Below are positions 20,338 through 30,058 of a stretch of DNA of 50,141 bases, one piece after another; positions within the stretch are counted from its first letter, which is position 1; each line of letters opens with the position of its first letter. The stretch is from Trichomonas tenax (taxonomy: Eukaryota > Parabasalia > Trichomonadida > Trichomonadidae). The notes under the pieces were generated by a model. It saw only the letters and a list, made by a program, of their open reading frames with translations, was not told the origin of the DNA and made no database searches. The stretch lies in contig JALKBU010000304.1 of the NCBI GenBank assembly GCA_023091735.1, positions 1 through 50,141 on the forward strand, read 5' to 3'. The translations under genes were made by a program, and so were the position numbers.

Positions 20338-20399
20338 ATTAATAATTTAATGAAAAAAACTTAATGTGAAGGAGCAATTGAATATTTTCTTTGAGGAGT

Positions 20400-20690
20400 T
20401 TTATGAAAACAAAATGTTTAAAGGAAAATTCAATATCAAACCATTAGGATTTTCGATTGATGGAATATTACCGGTGTTGGAAGTTTTTCCATAAACTGAA
20501 TGTTTATGATTTCCATTCCTGCCGTTGATGTTGAACCTGAGAAATAATGATTATGCGAAGGTAAATTATTTACTAAAATCTTTTTAATTCCTCCTGTTTG
20601 ATTTGATGAATTCGCACAGTATACACTACCTCAAACCTTGTATTTTGATTAATGAAAACGTGAAAGTATCTCGGAACTCCTTCTTTTCCT
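20400..20690 (-). pseudogene. Phage tail-collar-like remnant with frameshifts
   Basis: The minus strand encodes NQTGGIKKILVNNLPSHNHY, then FSGSTSTAG. After a one-base frame change comes NGNHKHSVYGKTSNTGNIPS. The 'LPSHNH..SG.T..AG.H.HS' pattern is that of phage tail-collar/tail-fibre tips. A further upstream frame (GVPRYFHVFINQNTRFEVVY) also looks coding. No intact frame survives. Confidence 0.55.
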
Positions 20691-21380
20691 TTTATATAAT
20701 GTATATATTTCACTTATTACCTTTGTTTAGTTTTATTTGATAATACTAGAAATCATAAAATTCATATACGTTCAAAAATGTTTTAGAACATCACAATATA
20801 TGTCCGGAACGTATTTTGTGATGTTTCATATAAATGTCTAATGAATTTTCCGAAAAAAAAATTCAAAAATTGGAAACTAATTCACAATTATCAAAAGATA
20901 GAAGCACTATATTTTTGAAACAAAATCTTTTTAGTATGCAATCCAAGTCATTATAATACAAATATCTCTGTTCAATTAAAAACAATTGTTTATTGAGGGA
21001 TCTGTAGCCGTTTCCAAATACTCAAAAAATTCTATGATGTATTGATTTTTGTTACATTTTTTAAAATACTAAATGTTTAAAATTCTTGAAAAATATTTTT
21101 CTGATCAATCATTTTTGCTTGAATTATAATACGTACAAGATATTGGGACTAAATTATCATAAAACATATTAAAGATAGTCACTTAATTTAAATTTGAGAA
21201 AATAAAGCAGGGTGGCCCCAAACAGTTACATTGGTCCTTAAGAAATCGATATCGAGAACACTTAAGAGTCACTGTAGCGCAGTAACATATATTTATGGAA
21301 GAGAAAAATCAAGAATGGTAAAGATTATCGAAAGAAATTGATGGAGAGAAAGAAAATCTTTACAAAAAAACAACAAATTA
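20691..21380. other. Intergenic AT-rich region with one hairpin
   Basis: An imperfect 18-bp hairpin lies at 20787-20825, with a 10-bp perfect outer stem AACATCACAA / TTGTGATGTT. Otherwise no gene is seen downstream of the MATE gene. Confidence 0.5.
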
Positions 21381-22832
21381 TTAAACTTGTGTGTATTGAG
21401 AGTTATGTGATGATACAGTCATAGACTGATTGTCGAGTTTGCTTTGTGCTTTAGCTTCTCGAATCTTTTGGAAAATAAGAGGACTAACAATCACACCACC
21501 AACAATCAAGCCAAAGACGTCTGATGCTGGATAGCAAAGCTGAAGTTTGATGCCATCTTTGAATATAGCATAGAACATGTAAGAGAATGCAAGGATGGAA
21601 ATAAACTGACATAAGAAGCTAAATATCATAGCGCGGCCGCCACATTGAAGAGACTGCATGATTGACTGTGCATTAAATCGCGAGAATGCGAAGAAAGCAA
21701 CAGAATTTCGAGCACACATCATTGGTTCTGCCCACTTGAGGTACTCTCCGCCTGTTGAGAAGATCATACCGAGATAGCGTGGAATTACCCATGTGAGGAT
21801 TGACGTGAGACCGCCCCAAATGAAGTTGATCCAAAGCGCATGGAAAGCAAGCTGAAGCCATCTCTTTGGGTGTCCTGAAGCATTGGCGTAACTTGCAGCT
21901 GGTGTGAAGCCAGTGTTGACGCCAATCATGAGGCTCTGTGTGAGAACGATGAATCTAACTGTGGCATTGTATCCTGAAAGAGCAGCAGGAAATTCATCTC
22001 CTGTGCACATACCAAGGATCTTACGAACGATAATCGCAGGAATTGTGAACGAAAGCTTTGCGACTAACTGTGAAACGCCGACTTTCATGCATGGAATCGT
22101 ATGTGGACTGAATTTGCTGATTAATCCTTTAAGTTGTGGTTTAACACCAAACTTTCCACTGTAATATAGAACAAGCAATGTAATTCCTGGCAATAGCTCA
22201 GCGAGAATCGTTGAAAAAGCGGCTCCGCGAATTCCGATTTTGAGACCAAAAAGGAATGCAGGGTCGAACACAGCCATATTCAGTATACAGCAGATCATGT
22301 TCACCAAACCGAATAGATTTGTTCGGCCTTCTCCTTGAAGAAAGCCGCCGCACACCAACAAAAAGATAGAAGAACAAGAGCAAAGCAAAATTGGAAGAAT
22401 GTAATTATATCCGAGGTTGACTAACTCCATGTCGGCGCCATACCATTTAGCAACTGGTCTCACAATTGGTAATAAAATTGCTGGAACGATCATAGAGAAA
22501 AGCACAGCGATTCTAACAAGATCAGAGAATAACTGGTTGACTTCGCTCTCTTTTTTCATTCCGTATAACTGACTTGTCTTTGTATTCGCGGCGATATTTA
22601 ACCATCCTCCAAAAGCACGTCCGATATTGTCGAAAACGGAGTACTCTGAGACAGCTGCCATACCCTGGTATCCAATGGCAAGAGAAACCCATATTGTATC
22701 GACAATTCCGTATAGAGCGCCAATTAATTCAGAGATAACAGGTCCAGTTCCCAACGATACGATAGTAACCAACGGACTGCGTCCTCCTAAGCGATAATGC
22801 TCATCAGCAGTGAACTCTTTCTTCTGAGGCAT
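21381..22832 (-). CDS. MATE-family multidrug/toxin efflux transporter
   Basis: The 483-residue protein has about twelve hydrophobic segments and the usual MATE length. Features include the N-terminal SELIGALYGIVDTIWVS helix with the acidic/polar positions of TM1-2, GFLQGEGRTNLFGLVN at ~163-178, the paired N..D motif in CCILNMAVFDPAFLF, and GIRGAAFSTI, typical of TM6 in MatE domains. MATE proteins export cationic compounds against Na+ or H+ and sit in the plasma membrane or lysosome-like membranes. The ion and substrate cannot be told here. GC is higher than the flanks. The polar C-terminal tail is ~30 residues. Confidence 0.92.
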   Translation of the reverse strand: MPQKKEFTADEHYRLGGRSPLVTIVSLGTGPVISELIGALYGIVDTIWVSLAIGYQGMAAVSEYSVFDNIGRAFGGWLNIAANTKTSQLYGMKKESEVNQLFSDLVRIAVLFSMIVPAILLPIVRPVAKWYGADMELVNLGYNYILPILLCSCSSIFLLVCGGFLQGEGRTNLFGLVNMICCILNMAVFDPAFLFGLKIGIRGAAFSTILAELLPGITLLVLYYSGKFGVKPQLKGLISKFSPHTIPCMKVGVSQLVAKLSFTIPAIIVRKILGMCTGDEFPAALSGYNATVRFIVLTQSLMIGVNTGFTPAASYANASGHPKRWLQLAFHALWINFIWGGLTSILTWVIPRYLGMIFSTGGEYLKWAEPMMCARNSVAFFAFSRFNAQSIMQSLQCGGRAMIFSFLCQFISILAFSYMFYAIFKDGIKLQLCYPASDVFGLIVGGVIVSPLIFQKIREAKAQSKLDNQSMTVSSHNSQYTQV

Positions 22833-22848
22833 CGTTAAAATTTTTGAT
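22833..22848 (-). promoter_or_regulatory. Initiator of the MATE gene
   Basis: Minus-strand GATCAAAAATTTT gives a TCA with +1 near 22845, 13 nt upstream of the ATG. The match to the TCA+1 core is good but the downstream positions are A-rich. Confidence 0.45.
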
Positions 22849-23240
22849 CGTCAAATCTCATAAAAGTGATAGAAATGTAACAAAACCTCTATTGAAATTT
22901 TTAATTCTTATTTCATTCTTCCCCTTTTCATATCTTATTGCTAAATTTAAAATATAAAGGCTATTTAATAATTTTTAAATATACAACATTTCCATGTTAT
23001 AAAACATCGAATTAAAAAGATTTCGAAATTAATGTCACGTTTTGTAAAAGTGACTTAATCTCTTTGCAATTTTTAATTCTTGTCTCATTCTTAACCCTTC
23101 ATTATATCATATCTAAATTTTAATTTAAATCGATTTTTCCCAGATTTATTTTCGGAAAAAAATATTTGACACTTTTTGTTAAAATGTGTTACAATTTTTA
23201 TTTCATTCTTCGCCCTTTTGATTGTTGAATTTAATTTTCG
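22849..23240. repeat. Three diverged copies of a ~150-bp segment upstream of the MATE gene
   Basis: The block AATTTTTAATTCTTATTTCATTCTTCCCCTTTTCATAT at ~22898 recurs as ATTTTTAATTCTTGTCTCATTCTTAACCCTTCA at ~23070 and as AATTTTTATTTCATTCTTCGCCCTTTTGAT at ~23194. Each copy is preceded by a TAAAAGTGA- or AAAATGTG-like stretch. The spacing is 120-175 bp. Confidence 0.5.
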
Positions 23241-24580
23241 ACTAAAAAGTTTTTCCAAATTGTTAGATAATTGTTTTCTTCATATGATATAGATTCTAAA
23301 AATAGAGTTTTGAAGTCTTGTTACTTTTGACAGAAATTATTTTTTTCCCAATTACTTAAAAGATTTATCTGATCGTCTTCGGACTTTAGCTATCGATTTA
23401 AAGACTGCAGACATTGAATAACGATGATATTGTTGTTAACAATTCCAATTGCTATAGGTTTTATTGGAATACGTTTCAAAAAATGACCCAATTGTTCGCT
23501 AAAAGTTTGCGGACACTGTTGTGACAAAAAATAAAAACAGATACAGAATTTCCAGCGATGATATCTCCATTCATTTTTAATATCTTTGCATATTCTTTGG
23601 ATATTGGTGAGAAAGACTCAATAAAATGTTTCCGATAAAATTTGCAAATTTATCCATCTCCAAAAATTTTAAATTTGATGCTGAGGACTCAATATGCATC
23701 ATTCTGGAATTTTTTCAAGATGGATTACAACAATGAAGTTGTGTGTAACTTTATATAGTGAAGTTTTGGTGAAGATAAATGTATGTAGGTACTTGAGATT
23801 GATTTTTGAAATTTTTCATTTTCGATGATTTTTCTCAAGATTTCTTCATTTTGTTTTTATGCTTTCTAGGATCTAATCCAAATTGCAAACTTTTGATTTC
23901 TTCCTATATGGAATGTTTGAAGCAAATATTATTTAAATTCCGGTCTCTCTTAATGATATTTACAATTGCTGTCCTTCTAGACATGAAAATATCGAAGATA
24001 GGAGTTTTTTCGCGGAAAAATTGTAATTGCATAATGGGTGGCTAAGCGCATTTCGTACATTAAAAGTATGTAATTATCAATTGCGGCACATGGCTGTTGA
24101 TGATTATGAATGCTTCATATTCTTATCTGATACCAATTACCCTTGTGTAATTATATTGGGTGAGTTGATTTATCAATTTTTCGTTGATTTTAAAAAAAAA
24201 ACTCAACAAAACAGCGCAACAACAATCTACACCTGCAGCGATTGTGAAACAGAGAATAATGTTTAAAGCCTTGAACGCAGATTCAAAATTTTAGGTTCAT
24301 TGCGATAAAAAACTTGAGATGTGATTGAATCGTCGTAGTATTTATCTGTTACAAACTATTTAGATGATGTTTTTAATCGAAATTGACAAACAACAAATTT
24401 TTATCTTGTCCAAATAAAAACAGTTTCAAAACACTATGTTTATATTACAAAAAGTGAAATTCAAACTATGTAAAGCTTAAATCCAAAAGCGAAAATGATT
24501 TATCCCAAAAAAATTTAAAAGGTTTATATAATTTGTCAAATTTACAAAATTTTTCAAAAATGTGTCACCTTTCAAAAAAA
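23241..24580. other. Gene-poor AT-rich region with possible decayed coding sequence
   Basis: Plus-strand open stretches at 23806-24045 and 24027-24266 (about 80 codons each) and a readable segment near 23560-23720 have protein-like composition, but they are broken by stops and match no family I know. They may be remains of one gene. Confidence 0.3.
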
Positions 24581-24603
24581 ATCATTTTTAAAAATTTTAA
24601 AAA
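24580..24603 (+). promoter_or_regulatory. Initiator of the metallophosphoesterase gene
   Basis: ATCATTTTTAAAAATTTT matches TCA(+1)YTWYT, with +1 at 24584 and a 20-nt leader to the ATG at 24604. Confidence 0.6.
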
Positions 24604-26526
24604 ATGCGGCCATGTCTTCCGGTCTTCTTTGCTCATTGTTTAGTACCATTGATAGTTTTGGTCTGCATAATTATTGGAATTGCATCGATGTTTGCTGCTA
24701 CAAGCGTTGGACCATTTAATTCTCTAGATAAAACTAAATTAGATCAAAGTGAAGATCCAATTATGTTCTTACAACTCACTGATGTCCACTTTCACCATTT
24801 ATATACCGATAGACTCGCTTTTCTCAAAAATTTATTTTTGAACGTATCAAATCATCTTCGGCCGGACGTTCTAATATTGTCAGGTGACGTCGCTGACGGC
24901 AATAATCACAACACTGCGATTAGTTTTCACATGCAATACGAAGGAAATTGGAGAGTCATTAATCAAACATTTCATGATACAAAAATTTTGGAAACTGATA
25001 CGAAATTCATTCCGGTTCCTGGAAATCACGATATGTATGGTGTTGCTGAAGACACTATGCAGTCCAACAAGTTCAGAAGACAATTTTTCAATGAATCAAC
25101 AGTTTTCGATCTTCAAACTTATCAAATCAAGGCAGGAACCCATCCAATCAACTTGGTCTGCTTCTCGCCTTTGGTTCCACCAATGATTTCGGCTCCAATG
25201 GGCTTAATGCCGTATGTAAAGAAAGATTTATTGAATCGCATTGATGATGCTTATAAACCTGGTCAAACTAATATCTTAGTCGATCACTTCCCATTGCCTC
25301 TCCTTTGGTCAGCAAATAACAAGAATTCTAGAAATATCAAAGAAATTTCAGAAAGATTTGATGTTATGCTTACAGGACATACGCATCCACGTAACCCGGA
25401 GATATCCAAGGATGGTGATATCCTTCATATTGTTTCATCTCCAGGTTTTATGACATCAAATGTAACAATTATTTCTGTTGACAATGGAAACCCGGCATTT
25501 CATAAAATAGACGCAGCACATGAAAAACAAGCGATTATTACATATCCTATCAACACAAATTCGATTCATTCCAATATTGTTTTTTCAGCGAATGAATTCG
25601 ATGTGAGAATAGTTCTATATAGCAACAATACAAACCCGTTAATGCTAAAGATCGATAGCAAAGAGTATAATTTGAGTTTAGTCAAAGTTCTCAAAGAAAA
25701 TGTTTCATTGCATTCAGTTCACGTTAATTTAGAAAATGGAAACCACCATATGGAGGTCATCGGCGCAAACTATGAAAATGATTACTTTATTGGTACAACT
25801 TATAAAGAAAATGGAAAGAATGGAAATTCGTTATTTTCGGCAATGAATGTTAGATTACTTTTAGGACTTGCAATCTTTGTTTCTTTGTACACCATCATCA
25901 GAATCATTCCACTTTGGATCATTGGCGATGCAAAAGAGAAATTAGACAATTTCCAGAAAATTTTAAGCGGTGAGAAGGAATATAAAGAGATGCATGTTTA
26001 TTGGCAGCTTGGTCTCGGTATGTTCGACTATTTCACACGCTATAGACACTTATCTTGGCTTTCATATATTTTAATGATTGTTTTAACACTTTGGATTTTC
26101 GTTTTGCCACTGTTTATCTCAGGCATGGACACCAAATATGCTGCTGTCTTCATATATGGAGCCGTTGTTAATGGAGATTTAACATATTATGCCACTGTCT
26201 TCATAATTTGGTTATTTTATGGTATTTTCTTCTTAATGCCACTCGGTTCTTTCATTTCATTGTATTATGAAACAAAGAGAGCGGTCTGGGAGATGGTTAT
26301 CATGGCAATTCCGATTGTCTTCATTATTATTGTCTGGTTCGTGTTTGCATACGTTACTGGTGAAGCAAAGTCTATCTCTGGATCAACATTCACTTGGATT
26401 GCTTTGATTGGAATTATTTTAGTAATTCTTGATATTTACTTCGATAAGAAGAAGGAAACTTCGAAAACAGCTCCAACACAGGAAGAAGATAACCATAATT
26501 CAGCTAAACCCGAAGCAGATTTATAA
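24604..26526 (+). CDS. TMEM62-like calcineurin-type metallophosphoesterase, multi-pass membrane protein
   Basis: The 640-residue protein has an N-terminal hydrophobic segment (~11-32) and then a calcineurin-like phosphoesterase domain. Its metal-site motifs are in order: DVH at 60-62, GDVAD at 94-98, GNHD at 140-143, DH at 227-228 and GHTH at 258-261. A beta-rich linker (~290-410) precedes about five membrane helices (~417-440, 484-507, 527-553, 562-584 and 596-612) and an acidic tail. This architecture (phosphoesterase outside, helices C-terminal) is that of TMEM62-like proteins, whose substrate is not established. The catalytic set looks complete, so an active di-metal hydrolase facing the lumen or outside is inferred. 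Single gene with its own initiator. Confidence 0.85.
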   Translation: MRPCLPVFFAHCLVPLIVLVCIIIGIASMFAATSVGPFNSLDKTKLDQSEDPIMFLQLTDVHFHHLYTDRLAFLKNLFLNVSNHLRPDVLILSGDVADGNNHNTAISFHMQYEGNWRVINQTFHDTKILETDTKFIPVPGNHDMYGVAEDTMQSNKFRRQFFNESTVFDLQTYQIKAGTHPINLVCFSPLVPPMISAPMGLMPYVKKDLLNRIDDAYKPGQTNILVDHFPLPLLWSANNKNSRNIKEISERFDVMLTGHTHPRNPEISKDGDILHIVSSPGFMTSNVTIISVDNGNPAFHKIDAAHEKQAIITYPINTNSIHSNIVFSANEFDVRIVLYSNNTNPLMLKIDSKEYNLSLVKVLKENVSLHSVHVNLENGNHHMEVIGANYENDYFIGTTYKENGKNGNSLFSAMNVRLLLGLAIFVSLYTIIRIIPLWIIGDAKEKLDNFQKILSGEKEYKEMHVYWQLGLGMFDYFTRYRHLSWLSYILMIVLTLWIFVLPLFISGMDTKYAAVFIYGAVVNGDLTYYATVFIIWLFYGIFFLMPLGSFISLYYETKRAVWEMVIMAIPIVFIIIVWFVFAYVTGEAKSISGSTFTWIALIGIILVILDIYFDKKKETSKTAPTQEEDNHNSAKPEADL

Positions 26527-26847
26527 TTATGAAAGAATGATCCATACATTGTCTATTGTATGTAGCAGAGCTTGAAATTTGTTTGTCTTATAATAAATCA
26601 CCAATATATAAAGAAGCAAAGCTGCTTAAATTCGATCATGAGATGGATTTTTAATTTTAAAATTTAGAATAGGGTTGCGCAATTGGAAGAAAAGTGTGAA
26701 AATTCTAGTTTTGCGACATTGCCCACGGACGTGGTTCTTAAAATAGATCTTGCTGCCACAAAATTAACCAATTTTATAAAATTTTGAACATCATCCTTGT
26801 CACTTATCCAAGCTAATAACATGTCTGAATGCAACCATGCCATACGC

Positions 26848-27526
26848 TCAACCGGTAGGTGTATTTACTTGTGATGCATTGTTGAAATTGAGAAGTATGA
26901 AACCAGCAGGTTCTCCACAAATTTCTCTTACTGAAGCTTCAATTGAGCAGGTTTTAATCTTCATAAGATTTAACTGATTCTCGCGGGTACATCTTACCGT
27001 CGATCTTGAATTGGTACTGAATGTCAGGATTTTCAAAGCACGTATATGAATTATTATCTTTCTTGAAAACCGTAAACATAGCGTCTGTGTGTTTTAGTTC
27101 GACGGTCATTGCATTATCAATTGTTTTGTCTGTATCAATCGTTTTTGTATAATCCTTAGGCTTAATAACATGAATCGGGAATAATAATGGAACCTGAATC
27201 TATTTAGCAGCTGAAGCGTTAAAAGAATCTATTTGCAACATATACTTTGCTAACCTCATTTCACATTTCGTGCATTCATGTTTATCGCATGTAATCGTAA
27301 ATTTTGAGTAGTTAGGTGTTCCCATGTCGTTATTTGCTGCTGTAATCTTCCACGGCAATGCTTGACCGATATTATGAAATCCAAAATTATACTTCATGTT
27401 GTTATTATTAAATTCTGTTTCAAAAAAGCCTGCGCCTGTTGCACTAACATTCCACGGTTCTAATAATGGATCTTCAACATGGCAAAGACATACACCGTGA
27501 TACGATGGGATTAATTCAATTGTCAT
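26848..27526 (-). pseudogene. Unrecognised gene broken by an in-frame TAG and a frameshift
   Basis: The minus-strand frame starts with ATG at 27526 and runs 108 codons to TAG at 27202-27200. The same frame then continues open for ~85 more codons (HVIKPKDYTKTI, KHTDAMFTVFKKDNNSYTCF, YQFKIDGKMYPRESVKSYED). After a stop, coding moves to another frame (CSIEASVREICGEPAGFILLNF) to 26848. A Cys cluster (FTITCDKHECTKCEMRLAKY) hints at a zinc site, loosely like PARP-type fingers, but the family is not assigned. The premature TAG plus the shift argue for decay, though the TAG alone could be read through. Confidence 0.55.
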
Positions 27527-27634
27527 TTTACCCTGGAAGTTAGTGTCTTCTCAATTCAGCTTAAGGTATTTTTTTCGTTTTTTGTTTTTTAGCCTGATTA
27601 TTTACGTGTTTATCTTTTCAGGTGATGATTGAAA

Positions 27635-27754
27635 ATGGCTATATTGTGAGCATTAAATGGTGAGCTTCACGCTGATAAAATCACAGATGTTGAAGCATTA
27701 ACGGGTTATAGAGTTTGCCCATATTGCAAAGAAGAAGTTTATTATATATGGTAA
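27635..27754 (+). pseudogene. Small CPYC-motif remnant, CoiA-like N-terminus (weak)
   Basis: In one frame: ATG, three codons, TGA, then ALNGELHADKITDVEALTGY followed by RVCPYCKEEVYYIW and TAA. 'AL.G....A......Y.CP.C...V' resembles the N-terminal zinc-ribbon-like part of CoiA-type nucleases. It is too short and too broken to be sure. Confidence 0.3.
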
Positions 27755-27904
27755 CTATTGTCTATATATTTTATCAATCATTAGGTTGACTGTAATGAAA
27801 ACAAAAAATCCCATCTCAGATTGTCAAAATTCGAGCCGTCTCTATTTATGGGATTGCTTATCAGCAACCTAAGATTCAGTTACAATTATGAGTATATCCA
27901 TAGA

Positions 27905-28266
27905 TTATATACGAGATACCAATATTGAACTTAAAAATTGATCTGTCAAATATTCAACGATCAATTTCTCTTGCTCGTTCGTGAATATGCGGCGCCCTTG
28001 TCCCATATTGGATCCTGGAATGTAACTTGGATTTGTTGACCATGTGGAATACCAGTAATTAACAACTCTTCTTGGAATTTGTGTTTTGAGCTCAACATAA
28101 GAAAAATTGATATTTTCTGGAGGTGTGATTTCCAAATAGTGCAATATTTCAGTAATAAGTTTTTCATTTTGATAAAATTGTTGTTTTTTCTGTTTGATGA
28201 CAAACTTGTTAGTAAAATGATATGCTGTGGATGATTCATTATCAAATTGCGGTTTTGGCTGACCAA
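27905..28266 (-). pseudogene. Possible transposase N-terminal remnant (CENP-B/pogo-type helix-turn-helix)
   Basis: The 79-codon frame 27905-28144, open further upstream in part, contains NYWYSTWSTNPSYIPGSNMG and then GRRIFTNEQEKLIVEYLTDQ. The latter resembles the 'F...(E/Q)E..L..YI' opening of CENP-B-type HTH domains in pogo-like transposases. No DDE domain follows. An overlapping 101-codon frame (27961-28266) is a shadow. Confidence 0.4.
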
Positions 28267-30054
28267 AATCTCAGTTTTGTTGTGTCTTTAAAAAAAGGAA
28301 AAAACATTAATATCCTAATTTGAACCGATGTCTTTTATTGATTTATTGTGTCACCCCCTTCATATACGGAGGTGGCGATCCTGATGCGAAATAGGGTAAT
28401 TTACTAAACTTCAGAAATATAACCATTTTTGTGAATATTATGTAAATATTTGTTGATTGTCTTTATTAAATCAAATCAATTCCATATTCAATCAAAATCA
28501 TCACTTCTCAAAAATAACCGCTAATTTTGACAAAATATTTTGTATCTCAACTCTATATTATAAATTGATTCCATTAATTAAAGAAAAATTTAGGAGTGAA
28601 ACTCAAAATTAATTTGCGATGAAAACTTGATTTTTAGAATATCCATTAAGCCTATATTCCATATCACTAAGAATTATCAAATCATTTTGAATAAAAAACA
28701 CTTTATTGATATATCGATAGGTAATCTGTATCTGTTCAAAATGAAGATAACAATAATTATCTTAAAAAATAATTGTTAAAGAAAAGATTGAAGTAAATCT
28801 ACGAAGTATACAAATTTTTTGTGCATGATATTAAATTAAAATATGACTTATTACCATATATAAAGCATATCGCCAATACAAAGAAAAAAATCATTTAAAA
28901 ATATTCTATTGCTCATTTAATTTCAAATTTTCAATAAGTTTCATATATGTTTACATTCATAGGCCTATTAAAATTAAATGATTTTGTTTTTAATTTCAAT
29001 TTTAATTTAATGGTATCATTGAAAAGTAAAATTCAATTTATCAGTTTTGATTAAATTTCAGCTCTACTTATTATGCAGATTTTAAAATTCTACAAATTGT
29101 TTTGTTTGAGAATTCAAAAATTATTTTCCGATGCATTCTGGCTCCCACGTCTTTCCTGGACTTATGAGAATGGACCCAAAGAAGAAGAGTTCAGGAGCAC
29201 TTTAATCTTGAGCAAGACACACAGTGTCCATTACCTACATTACCGGAATTGCAGATGGACTAAATTTTGTTTGTTATTTAAATCCATAATATTGTTTATT
29301 TTACATTTTCATTCTTTCGGAAGAATAAATTTAGGATAATATTTTCGATTTCTGTTCTACTAAATATAGAGACTCTTAACGTCAAGTTTGAAGCAAAATC
29401 GATTCTTGATGAAAATATATAAGGAACAAAAGTTTTTGATTTTTATGATGAAATTCATATTTTTAATTATCCAAAAGGAAAAATTAGGAAATAAATTCAG
29501 GAAAATATTTGAAAATCGGAGTCGGTCTAAAAATTAAAAACAAAAACAATGTGTTGCAGTTTGAGAAAATTTTTCTGGAAATATTGTTTTTGCTTTTTGA
29601 TGCAATATCTAAAATAATAACTCTGTAGATTATGGGCATTATGGGTTTGAAATATCAGAGGTCTGGCATCATTTCATGGTAAATTTTTGGAGTGAAAAAA
29701 AGTCCAAAACAAAATTTGATTGAAAACTATATTGCTAGATTCAAATATCAACATTAATTTCATAAAATATTTTTTAGTTTACATACCCTCTTAAAAATAT
29801 ATTCTTCATAAATTTATTAGAAATAATCTAAATATAAAACTTAAATTATGGGAATTACACCAATTGAAAATGTTTTTATATCAAAAACGTGACACCCTCG
29901 AAGATTTACCAACAGTTTTTCTTATATTTTTGATATCTACTTCATGAATAACACTCAAATATCGAATAAAATAATTTGAGTCAAAAAAAGGAAGCTAAAA
30001 AGTGAATTTCTAAACGTTCATTAAAATTTCGTAAAAAATTTTTTGTTCAAAATC
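28267..30054. other. Long gene-poor AT-rich interval
   Basis: About 1.8 kb without a supportable gene. A GC-richer spot near 28345-28395 (CACCCCCTTCATATACGGAGGTGG) can fold back imperfectly. An 88-codon frame at 29073-29339 has no family signature. Confidence 0.5.
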
Positions 30055-30058
30055 AAAA

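Noticed and set aside
23806..24266. Two ~80-codon plus-strand ORFs as real genes
   Set aside because: No initiator, no recognised motif and hydrophobic AT-rich composition. Kept only as possible debris.
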